Assembly (NCBI GenBank): GCA_019722365.1
Contig: JADFUC010000205.1
Span: forward strand, 30,689 to 94,688
Direction: 5' to 3'
Length of the DNA stretch: 64,000 bases
Source of the DNA: Lithospermum erythrorhizon
Taxonomy: Eukaryota; Streptophyta; Magnoliopsida; Boraginales; Boraginaceae
Position numbers and translations under genes: made by a program
Notes under the pieces: generated by a model
What the model was told of the DNA's origin: nothing
What the model saw: only the letters and a program-made list of their open reading frames with translations
The model's database searches: none
Shown: positions 12,687-23,200 of the stretch, piece by piece
Position numbering within the stretch: position 1 is the first letter of the stretch
How the letters are laid out: each line of letters begins with the position of its first letter

Positions 12687-13800
12687 ATGCCACCGAGAGT
12701 AGAGACGCGTAGAGGGACCCGTGCCGCGGGAGGTGCCCGTGGTAGGCCGAGGGGTGCTAGAGGTAAATCCAGTGGCTGCCGGTGGAGTTGTGGGCGGTAG
12801 CCCGGTGTGGAGCGAGCGAGGTTCCGGAGTACTGGTTCCCCGGTTGATCACATTCGCGAGAGGATGAGTTAGCGTTGGAGAGGACACAATGCATTACACG
12901 GATAGCGGCTCGGCCAGGCGAGATTGAGGAAGTAAACTCTTCGACCGTTTCACGAAGAGATCTGAAGTTCTTTAGATGGGTACACACCGATTGAGTTCAT
13001 TAGAGACTTGGAATATTCGGGCGATGGGTATTGAGGGTGAGCTGAGGGTCAAGTTCGCCACCTCTGAGACTTCGTAGAGGTGCTCGCGCGGTGGTGGGGT
13101 AATCTCATTTATCTCTGAGGCTAGCCCAGAGGGAGGACCCGGTGTCTTGGGAGCGCTTTGTAGCGCTGTTCAGGGAGAATTATTGCATGAGTACCCATAT
13201 GGCTGCTTTAGAGAGGGATCTGATTTTGATGACTCAGGGTGATCGATCTGTTGAGGAGTACGAGAGACGATTTAGTGAGTTATGTCGCGCAACCATTTGT
13301 CACGCCCGGCCGAGGAGCGGAAAGTTCACCAGTTCCGTGATGGGTTGACATGGGAGATCCGCCACCATATATCATTGATGACTTTCACCAGTTTCCACGA
13401 GTTGAGAACAACTTGCCCGAAGTTGAGATGGAATTAAGCTGAGGCTTTGAGGCCGGAGAGATTGAAGAAGTCTGACGGGGAGGCGGTCGGCCTTAGGTGG
13501 ATCATCCCAGTACCGGGTTCGAGGAGGAAACTTTCAGCCGACTCGTCGGCCCTAGAGTCGTCAGTGCACCGTTCGTCCGAGCTATTCCGCGGCTAACCTG
13601 CCAGGGTATACTGTCGAATCACAGTGGATCTCGAGAAGAATATCGCGGGGTTCGGCGATATACGTGTTTCCGTTGTGACGGATAGGCCATAGAATTGAGG
13701 ATTGTCGGAGAGAGAGATGTTACGCTTTCGATGCCATCGAGGCGGTCACATTGCGATAGGTTGTCCTCCCGGTACCACAGAGTGGGTGGAGCGATTACAT
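12687..13800 (+). pseudogene. gag remnant of the Ty3/gypsy element
   Basis: The ATG at 12687 opens a short Arg/Gly-rich start (MPPRVETRRGTRAAG) characteristic of Tekay gag. A capsid remnant follows around 13140-13350 (WERFVALFRENY, then SVEEYERRFSEL). The CCHC zinc knuckle is split: a CFRC motif near 13670 and a CHRGGHIAIGCP motif near 13730 lie in different frames. Stops and frameshifts occur throughout, so it is not translatable. Confidence 0.8.
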
Positions 13801-13979
13801 CTTCAGCGTGATGCAGTGGGTATCAGAAATGGAGCGGAGGAGGGATGCTTTGGAGGCCGCGGAGGTCAGGGTCGCGGAGTTGGAGGCACTCGGGGAGGCG
13901 CGGGTAGCGAGCCAGTGGTGGCGGCAGGCCGGATCGTGGAGTTACTCGAGTAGAGAGAGCCTTTGGGATACTCCTAGGG

Positions 13980-14170
13980 TTGTGACAGGTACCTTGTTGT
14001 TATATGATACAGAGGCTAGGGTACTTTTCGATTCTGGAGCTACTCATTCTTTTATTTCCCGGAGTTTTGTTGATATCTTACCTTTATGTCAGGAGTCTTT
14101 ACTTGTTCCCCTTAATATTATGACACTAGTTGGGAGGTCGGTTGAGGTTAGACATGTATAGAGATTTTCC
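13980..14170 (+). pseudogene. Retroelement aspartic protease remnant
   Basis: The frame reads TGTLLLYDTEARVLFDSGA followed by THSFISRSFV. It includes the catalytic DSGA motif of retroelement proteases and the usual THSFIS continuation. It is open for about 60 codons and then stops near 14160. It lies between the gag and RT remnants, the standard Ty3 order. Confidence 0.8.
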
Positions 14171-14569
14171 GCAAGAGTGAGTATTAATCAATTGTTGAAC
14201 TGTGGATCTACTTCCGTTTGAATTGGTAGATTTTGATCTTATCTTGAGGAATAGATGGTTGAGGGAGATATCAGCCAAAATTGACTGTCACCTGAGGAGA
14301 TTATTTTGCGAGTCGGGTAGACCCGGATGTTGTTTGAGGAGATAGGAAGAGATTCTACAAGTAGGATTTTATTTAAACGCTTTGGGAGGCCGGGGAAGTT
14401 GATAAAAAGGTTGTCGCTGGGTATACGGGGTATATGGTCGACTTGGAGAGAGAGGAGAGCAGTTCTGAGGATGGGCGGGTATCCGTGAAGTATGTTGATA
14501 TTATTTTTCGGAGGAGTTGCCGGGTTACCACCAGACAGTGAAGTTTCTGATTGAAGTAGTTAGAATGCT

Positions 14570-15100
14570 GCACCGATTTCTATTGCGCCGTATAGGAGAT
14601 AGCTCTGCTTGAGAGTTGATAGAGTTGAAGAAGAATCGATTCTTAGAACTACTTGATGAGGGGTTCATCGGACGAATGTTTCTCAGGTAGGGTGCACCGG
14701 TTACATTTGTGAAAAGAAAGATGAATGCGTTGAGGTTGTGTATCGATTATAGGCGATTGAATAAAGTGACTATCAAGAGCTGATATCGTTGCGAGAATAG
14801 ATAATTTATTTGACCCGGTTGAGGGATGCGAGTATTTTCGAATATTGATTTGAGATCCGGGTACTACCGATTGAGGATTAAGGGGGGTGACATTACGAAA
14901 TCGGCGCTTTCGATCGGTATAGAACACTTTATAAGAGTTTATGGTAATGCCGTTTGGGTTGACTAATGCACCAGCAGCGTTTATAGATTTGATGAATCAG
15001 GTGTTTGGGGAGTTCCTGGATAAGTTCGTGATTATGTTCATTGATGATATTCTGATCTACTCGAGTGAGGAGGGCGCGAGGCGACATAGCAGTTGTGTTA
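14570..15100 (+). pseudogene. Ty3/gypsy reverse transcriptase remnant
   Basis: RT blocks are recognisable in order but in shifting frames: PPISIAPYRI, then [14 protein letters not shown], then IDLRSGYYRLRIK, then [13 protein letters not shown], then [10 protein letters not shown]. The catalytic YVDD/FIDD box is present as FIDD near 15040. Several in-frame stops separate the blocks. Confidence 0.85.
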
Positions 15101-15800
15101 GAGGTGAGGCAACGGTTGTACACTAAGTTTAGCAAATGTAAATTTTGGTTGGAGAAATTGATTCTTGGAGCGTATTATATCCAGGTGAAGGTATTTGTGT
15201 AGACCTCGAGAAGGTGGAGGATGTGAATAATTGGGAGGCGACTGCGGGGTGTGACGAAGTGAGAGTTTCTTTGGGTTTGTTTGGGTATTCACGAAGGTTG
15301 TCGAGGGGGATTTTCGTTGACTTGACTCCGATGACGGGTTGACTAGGAAGGGGTTCCACTTTATTTGGGATGTATGGATTGTGAGAGAGGTGTTTCGGAG
15401 TAGTTGAAGGCGAGTTGACTCTGCGGTTTTAGCTTCTACCGTCAGTGCAGAGTTTCGTGATCTGATGATGCTTCGCTTAAGGGTTAGGTGTGTTGATGCG
15501 AGAATGGGAGAGTGATGCCATCTTCTCGTGGTGAGGACCATGAGGAGAAACTACCCGATCCATGATCTTGAGTTGGCGGCGATTGTTTTGCGTTGAAACA
15601 TGGAGGCGTGCCTTATGGGGAGTTAGATGCGGATTTTCAGCGATCCGCAAAGTATGAAGTACCTACCGGCCAGAGGCTGAATTTGAGGCAGAGGAGATAG
15701 ATGGACTTTATCAGCGACTACGATGTGACTATTGAGTATCACCCGGGGAAGGCGAATGTTGTAGCGGATGCTGCAGTCGGAAGGGAAGCGAAGGAGTCGG
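15101..15800 (+). pseudogene. RNase H / connection region remnant
   Basis: The frames contain NYPIHDLELAAIV-like sequence near 15550 and DYDVTIEYHPGKANVVADA near 15720, both typical of the Ty3 RNase H domain and its C-terminal end. The sequence is broken by stops and deletions. The longer minus-strand frames at 15098-15541 and 15623-16204 are shadows and resemble nothing. Confidence 0.75.
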
Positions 15801-16019
15801 CAGTGGAGATGAAGCAGCTTGGGGTTGAGCTTGAGGTTAGTACTTGATGGTGAGTTGTTGGCTCGTGAAGGTTCGGCCCCGTACTCTTTGATGCATCTTG
15901 GAGTTGCGGCGGTGAGATGAGAGGCTCTGAGTATCCCGGTAGGGAAGTGAGGAATGGGGGCCAGAGTGATTTCATGGTTGACGAGTGGAACTTTGAGGAT
16001 GGATGTGAGGGTTATGTGT

Positions 16020-16730
16020 CTTAGTGATACGATGAGTTGAAGAAAGAGATTCTTGATGAGGCTCGTAATGCTTCTTATAGCATCCTCGTAGCACAAAAAT
16101 GTACAGGATTTGAGTTGAATTGCGGTGGCGATGAAGTGAGAAATTGCGGGGATTCGTGGCCGAAGTGTTTGGTTTGTCGGCCAGTGAAGGCGGAGCATAG
16201 ACATCTATTAGGATTGTTGTAGACTCTTTCCCCATTCCACGAGTGAGCGTGGGAGAATATTACTATGGACTTTGTATTTGGGCTTCCTAGGTCGTTGAGG
16301 CAAAATGATGGGATCTCGGTGATTGTGGATAGGCTGTCGAAGTCGGCTCATTTCTTAGAAGCTAGCGAGGACTTATGTTGATCAGAATGTGAGGTTGCAT
16401 GGGGTTCCGGTGTCGATCATTTCAGACCGCTATGCGAGATTTATAGAGATGCGGAGGGATTTTCGAGGGAGGCATTGGTGGTAGAGTGGAGTTGAGTACA
16501 TCTTTAAGTCCCAGGGCAGGATGGGAAATGCGAGGAGACGGTCAGGGCGTTGGGTGTAGCCGTGCTTGTGTCACCGAGTTTATAGGGAGTTGGGACGATG
16601 GGATTGCCCAGCATGGAGTTGGCTTATATACTGACTTTACGTCTTGTAGCATTGAGATGGCACCTTTTAAAAGGCATTGTATGGTGAGTGTCGGACTCAG
16701 TTTGTTCGAATGAGGTGGGAGAGAAGAGGT
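16020..16730 (+). pseudogene. Integrase remnant
   Basis: A damaged zinc-binding region lies around 16030-16200 (ELKKEILDEARNASYS, then CLVCRPVKAEH). The catalytic core start follows (WENITMDFVFGLP, then VIVDRLSKSAHF) at about 16250-16360. The GVPVSIISD block and a TPFEALYGRRC-like block near 16650-16690 come next. The core is shortened by deletions, and I see no chromodomain before the 3' LTR. Confidence 0.8.
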
Positions 16731-16809
16731 ATATGGTTAGGTTGGTTGAGGAGGTCAGTGGAGGCGGATCGAGGTTGATCTGACAACATCGAGGAAGAAG
16801 ATATATGGA

Positions 16810-18317
16810 ATTTCATTGTTTTTTGTGGATTAAGCACGTAGTAATATTATCACTGGGTTGTTAAGTTAATAACTATAATTGTTTGTAGTTGGATAGTTAA
16901 AATCTTACCCAAAAAGCGAGGTTATGATTGTAGTAAGTAGTAATATTAATTTGGTGTTTGTGATTAGAGAGCGTGGAGCTTGGGAAGCGGCACTTGGACT
17001 AATTAGGCGGGCGTATTATTTGCTAACTTGAGGTGAGTGTTATCTCACGGGTGTTGATTAACTACTTGATTGCGGATATGTATATGTGTATGATTTTGTG
17101 TTAATTGTATGTTGAATATGAATTGTTGGTTGAGTTGTTGGGTCGTGTCTGTGGTTTCATGAGTCGTATAGGTGTTTTGAGGTGATGTCGAGTCGTATTA
17201 GGATGAGTTGTATATGAGTTGATGATGTATGTTGAGTTGTATTATCCGATATTTACCTTATACTTCGGTATAAGGGGTGTATTTGCTTCGTACCTCGTTA
17301 CGATTCGGTGACGACTTGTAATAGAAATGGGCATAACCCCGCTCCTATACTTGAGGTTGAATTGATTATATGCGCATTAGTTATAACCGGTTATAGTATT
17401 GATTGATTGGAGATCTTTGAGTTGATTGAGTTGTTGAGTTGATTGAATTCTTTGAGTTGATAAAGTTGTTGAGTTGTTGAGTTCTTTGAGTAGATAGAGT
17501 TGTTGAATTGATTGAAGCGGTTTAGTTGTGGATTGAGTAGTATTATAGTTGTTGTCAGAGTTGTGGACTTGGTTGGATTAGTTGTTAGTTGTGATGTCGT
17601 ACTTGTCGGTTGATAGAGTAGAGTCGAGAAGTTGTTGGGTATTATTGCAGTCTTTCTTGAAATGTACGAATGTTATTGTTGATTGCCATTATTTTGGAAT
17701 GTTTATGATAGTGACGAATTTATGAACATATGAACTGGATAGTGAAATTGCTGAAGCCCAACCCCATGCTGCGATCTTAAGTTGAAAGCATTATCATGTA
17801 CTCTTATCTATTTTATGCAGGTCTTGCTTTATTACATTGTGCGTGATTGGGGGTTAATTCCTCTTGAGGTATATATTCACTAAGCCATGACTTACACCCT
17901 TTTATTTATGGGCGGCATTTTCAATGCTAGGTTGGCCAGTGCGGTATCGTTTAGACATTCAGTGATCGTGTGCTTAGAGCCTAGGTGACGGCGGGTGGCG
18001 GAGTTGATCTCGCGGTCTCGTTGTTTTTGGATTATAGTCGGAGTTCTTTATATTGTTGTTATTTTGGGATTTCGACTATTATATGTTGATATATTGTACA
18101 TGAGAGATTGTTGTATATCGATTTGTTATTGTGGTTAGGAAACGCGATGGATTCTTTTCTTAAAATTATTCTTGTCCGTTGTATATTGTTGTTTTATTGG
18201 GTTGTTTCGGGACAAAAGTGTCTTTTGAATTTGGTCGTCCGTCGATTGGTGGCTACAGTGTCAAGTTTGGGCGATTAACGCCGAGGGGTGTCTGACTTGG
18301 GGAGGCGGGTCGTTGCA
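16810..18317 (+). repeat. 3' LTR of the Ty3/gypsy element, 5'-truncated
   Basis: It aligns with the 5' LTR from about 11860 onwards and ends GGTCGTTGCA, matching the 5' LTR end GGTCGTTACA. It lacks the first ~880 bp of the 5' LTR but keeps about 850 bp (17290-18150) that the 5' LTR has lost. That retained part includes a run of GAGTTGATTGAGTTG-like words at 17400-17520. Together the two copies imply an original LTR of about 2.4 kb. Confidence 0.8.
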
Positions 18318-19303
18318 ATATCTCATGGTACAGTACAATCCTATCTTTGAACTACTTCCCCGGACTAGGTGTGCGTTACTTAGCTGACTTGGTTAGCATC
18401 TTATGAATTGTTTTTACTTTCTATCGACGCCTTAAACGTGTGGATCAGTGTTGCTAACGTCGTTAATACCAGCCGCGTGGTTTATGTTAATTCGTGTCCC
18501 AGTGTTATACCCATTTATAGTATCGGTATGATATAGCAGTGCGCTCTAACATATTTTTTATTTTCAGTATACAATATATATAACACTTTCAACAACAAAC
18601 TGTTGTAAAAGCAATATTATTTCTAACAAAAAATAAATATGAATTCAACATCAAATAAATTACTATGATTCCATGGATGAGAACAGTTACCTTCTCCACC
18701 ACGTCCTCATCTATAAATGAATGCGATTTCATATTTTAGGTTAGATTTGATGTTGGTTTTAAAAGAGCTTGTTGTTAATGGGAGATGAGATTAGGATTTT
18801 GAATTTGGGAAAGTAGATGTTGGTGGGAGTCTGGGAGATGAAGGTGGAAGTATTTTTTTTTAAAATTAAAATATATTGTGAATGGACAAAAATAACTCAC
18901 TTATTTGAGCTTTTCTTTCTTCAACAAATAAAATGGATGAAAATAGTGGATTGAGACGATTTTGTATTATGAGTGATCGAATTGATTCGATATTGACTAT
19001 GGATAATCGAAATGATAAATAAAAGAATTTTAGTGGTGTCTAAATTCTTTTTCCAAAATAAAAATGAGTGAAAGTAGACCACCTTCATGAGATTAAATGA
19101 TATGTGCATTTATTAATGTTTGAACATAATGTCATTTATTGGACTGTAGTTTGGGCAAGCCACGCCAGTCTAATTACCTTTTTTGAAAAAACATTGTATA
19201 GTTATTTTTAAATTTGTTGAAATTTTGACATTTTATATTATTTGCTTGCGCCCAAAATTTGAATTTTTTTATTTATTAATAACAAGCTAATAAATTTTTT
19301 GTT

Positions 19304-19341
<38 letters not shown>

Positions 19342-20273
19342 ATAGTAAAAAATAAAATCGATTGACTATTTTTGAATAAAAACCTCGAATTAATTTAAGA
19401 TGGATATAGTATTTGGTGGACGGGCGGGCAAGGAAGCAGTGCAGTCGATCCATTCGAAAATCCAGTGCTGGATCGGTCGGGTTCCGTGGCGATCCGGGAT
19501 GCGAAAGTATCGGTCGGGGAACCGAGCGGATCCGGTGAGGTATTCATTTTTCGGTGCTTTTAATTTTTGTGGTATTATTTTTGAAATGTTGTTTAATTTT
19601 TGTGTTATTATTTTCGAATTGTGCTTTATTATTTTTTATTTTTTTATGTTTTTTAATTTTTAATTAGGAATTTAGGATATTCAATTTTTAATTAGTTTAA
19701 TTCATGTAAATATGTTTGATTTGTTTTTGATTTTGTAAATATGTTCAATTTTTAGTGGATTTGATTTTGGATACCGGTTTGGTGTTGGATACCCGATCTT
19801 ATTGGACGGACGGTCTGGGACAATAAACCGGTAACGACCCGTTTTGCAGTTCGGTTCGAATTTTTTTAACCAAAATGGAGTTTCAGTCATCTGAAACCGG
19901 TTCGAATGGGTCCAGTTTGGCAATATATTAGTTTTTTTTTCAAATTGAAGAAAATTAGAAAATATATTCATCATATATAGAGCATATGGAGCTGAAAAAT
20001 CGCTTGACCTCTCATTCAAACATCCCTTTGTAATGGCGTGAATACAATGTGCTTACATGCAGATGAAGCTTGTGATAATACGATATATATGCATGAATAT
20101 CCTACATTCCTTTGATCATCCAACATATTATTATTCGAACATATATCATATCAATTTCAATCGGTTGGACGTTTTCTGTATTATTATTCAGACACGTTGA
20201 GAGTGGTGGCGACCGCGTTTGTCTAGGCCGCGGCGACTCCATCTCTCGTTACGACTGTCGTTTTGTCGTCGTC
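18318..20273. other. Intergenic region with a TA microsatellite, upstream of the Ca2+-ATPase
   Basis: No gene is supported. A (TA)n run occupies about 19304-19344 with one phase break. The segment 19400-19860 is more GC-rich and holds CCGGTTTGG/CCGGTTCG-type words typical of decayed transposon ends, but I could not assign it. Positions 20040-20273 should hold the promoter and 5' leader of the Ca2+-ATPase. A frame opens upstream at 20112, but its extra N-terminus is hydrophobic and unlike the family. Confidence 0.5.
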
Positions 20274-23200
20274 ATGACCATGACAAATCGTAGTCACGTT
20301 GTTGACGATGCCAACATGGCATCGTCGTCTCCTCGTCCTCCACTGGTCATTGTGGAGGAGGAGGAGCTACGTGATCAGGATTGTCTTGTACGTAATTTGG
20401 AGGCTGGTGTTGTGGAGGGGAATCATGATCAAGATGATGATTTCTCTGATCCTTTCGATATTGCTAATACAAAAAATGCTCCTCGTGAGTCCCTTAAAAG
20501 ATGGAGGGTAAGATATCATACTCTCTTTTTATTTTTCCAAAAAGATTCTCAAGTTTCGAATTCTGATAATTTTATTGGTACCTGTTGTATGATGTTTGGT
20601 AAAAAATATAAAGAATCATCGGATTTTTAATATAGTTTAGTATGTATTTCCGATACGAAGAATGCTCCTCATTATTTGCTTAAAAGATGGAGGGTTTAAT
20701 ATAGTAATGTATATGATTATTGTATTCATTGATATAATAAGATATAATGTATATGATGATTGCATTCATTATCATTATAATAATATGTGATGCATGTAAT
20801 GTGTATTATGGTTGTATTAATTTGTTATGTTTTACTATCTTTATCACAAAAAGAGAGGCTAGTTTGATTTTTGAGGTTTTTTTTATGATCTTTTTAATAT
20901 TGCTAATACCAAGAAGGCAGCTCATGATTCCCTTAAAATATTTTTTTTTTTCAAGCATATCGTCTAGTTTTGAATTTTAATTTTTTATATATATGTTGTA
21001 TCATGTTTTATAAAAAGTATATCAAATAATTGTCTTTTTTAATATAGTTTTACTATTGCTAATATGAAGAATGCTCCTCATGATTTGCTTTAAACACGGA
21101 GGGTTTAATATAGTACTCCGTAATGTGTAATGCATGTAATACGTATGATGATGTCTGTATTCATTGATATAATAATAAATAATGCATGTAATGTGTATGA
21201 TTTGTATTCATTCATTATGTTCTACTAGCTAACAACATAAAAAAAGATGGTCTAGTTTGGTTTTAAATGATCTCTCCGATTCTTATAATATTGCTAATTC
21301 GAAGAATGCCCCTCACAAGTCCCTAAAAAGATGGAGGGTAAGATGCAATAATTTAGTCTAGTTTGAATTTTGATTGTTGCTAAAATGTTTTTATATTTGT
21401 TGTATAATATTTGGAGGAAAGTATATCAAATGCCAATATTCTAGTTGACACATTAATTTGATTGATAGAGATTATTTGTGTCAATTGAATCTCTTATGGA
21501 TTTGTAAATTTTAATGATTGAAAATCAGCTGTTATCTTTCTGCCGAGGATGGACGTAGTGTAATGCATAGGAATGTGTGTGCTGATTATTTTCATTGCAT
21601 GCAATGTGTATGATGATTGTTTTCATTGATTAAGTTCTAATTAAATTCATATTCTCGATTTTTTGTTTTATCATTGGATAAAATATGGTTCATTATGTTT
21701 TTATTGCAAATATTTTGTCTCTGCATTTGATGATATTAGTTACAATAACATTTGTTTTACTTTCATTCCTCCAATCAATTGTCACTGGTTTATTGTAACA
21801 GCAAGCAGCCCTTGTGCTCAATGCCTCTCGTCGATTCCGGTATACACTAGACTTAAAGAGAGATGACGAGACTGAACAACGTAGGCGGATGATCAGAGCA
21901 CATGCTCAAGTTATAAGAGTAATGTCATGAAACCTAGCAATCCGATTTGTGTTTCGAACTTCATTTTAGTTTCTTATCTATTCTTTGTCTCAGGCTGCAT
22001 TGCTCTTCAAGCTTGCTGGTCAACGAGCGATTGGTACATATTTTTTACTCCCTTGTTATTCTTGAAATGGCAACGGACTATGTTTTCTTGTTTGTTGACA
22101 TATGTTGTAACTTATACAGTTTTGGGCACCACGGTTGCTCCTCAACTACTGGTGATTATGGGTGGACTTGAACAACTGCATTTCCATAACAGAGATCATA
22201 ATACAACTGCACTTGAGAAATATGGAGGGGCAAGTAGATCTTCCATCTTCCATGTGAATTATGGTCAGATGTTCTTAATTCCATATTAATTACTGAGTTC
22301 AATGATTTGTCCAGGCCAGAGGGTTAGCACAGTTCTTTGAAACAAATATAAATTTAGATTCTTGGCCAGCGGAGGAGGGTTCGCTATGCGTAAGTCTTAT
22401 TTGGGTCAAATATATCACGTGAAAGGACGCAGTTACTGGGTATGTGGAGTATTCTTCAAATATTTAAATGTCCATTTTACATCACAATCTAACTTCTATT
22501 TAACTAATTCTTTTTTCAGAGGTTCCTTTGGGAGTCATGGCAAGATTTGACCCTTATTATCTTGATTGTCGCAGCAATAGCATCACTGGCCCTAGGAATA
22601 CAAACCGAGGTGGGATTATCATATTATTATATTGTAAATTTTAGATTTATTTTAAAGAACCACAGAGTTTAGCTTGAAATGGAGAAAAGACGAGGGAAAA
22701 AATTGCATGTGACCAATTACCTAACAGTCTACTATTTTGCCTTACTCTTGCAGGGTCTGAAAGAAGGATGGATAGATGGGGGCAGCATAAGCTTTGCAGT
22801 TTTTCTTGTGATCATTGTAACTGGTAATTACATTTGATGCATAACGTAATTGTTCAAAATGAACATGAACCAATGTCTCTAGACTAAATCGATTGCTTTC
22901 TTGTGTGGGATTCTGTTTAGCTACTAGCGATTATCGGCAATCACTCCAGTTTCAAAGTTTGAATGAAGAAAAACGAAATATAAAGTTGGAGGTAAACAAT
23001 CATTGAACTCTGTCTCCCCACCCCCAAACTTCCAGATTTCTTGGATGCACACATAAAACTCGAAGATACTTTTGCCAGGTTATAAGAGGTGGCCGAAGGG
23101 AAAAGATATCCATTTACGACATTGTTGTTGGCGATGTTGTACCCTTAAAGATTGGTGATCAAGTATGATAACTATCCCTATCATTGGTGATAGATGTATT

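Larger units (their letters stand above)
10977..18317 (+). mobile_element. Decayed Ty3/gypsy LTR retrotransposon, Tekay/Del-like chromovirus
   Basis: The element has a 5' LTR (TGTAA...TTACA), an initiator-Met tRNA primer binding site, remnants of gag, protease, RT, RNase H and integrase in the Ty3 order, and a partial 3' LTR. Every domain is broken by stops and frameshifts and no long open frame survives, so it cannot be autonomous. The gag start, rich in Arg and Gly, together with the PBS and the GGTGGGACCCA motif near the LTR start point to the Tekay group. No chromodomain was recognised. The 5-bp flanks (TTATT on the left, ATATC on the right) do not match. Confidence 0.88.

Noticed and set aside
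15098..16235. Several long minus-strand frames inside the Ty3 element
   Set aside because: They oppose the recognisable RT, RNase H and integrase remnants and have low-complexity composition. They are shadows of the plus-strand element.
19400..19663. 87-codon frame in GC-richer sequence upstream of the Ca2+-ATPase
   Set aside because: The second half is a Phe-rich translation of T-runs, and the first half looks like a transposon end. No support as a gene.
20112..20273. Upstream ATG extending the Ca2+-ATPase N-terminus by 54 codons
   Set aside because: The extension is hydrophobic and unlike family N-termini, which begin shortly before the acidic stretch and the calmodulin-binding helix. The ATG at 20274 gives a normal length.
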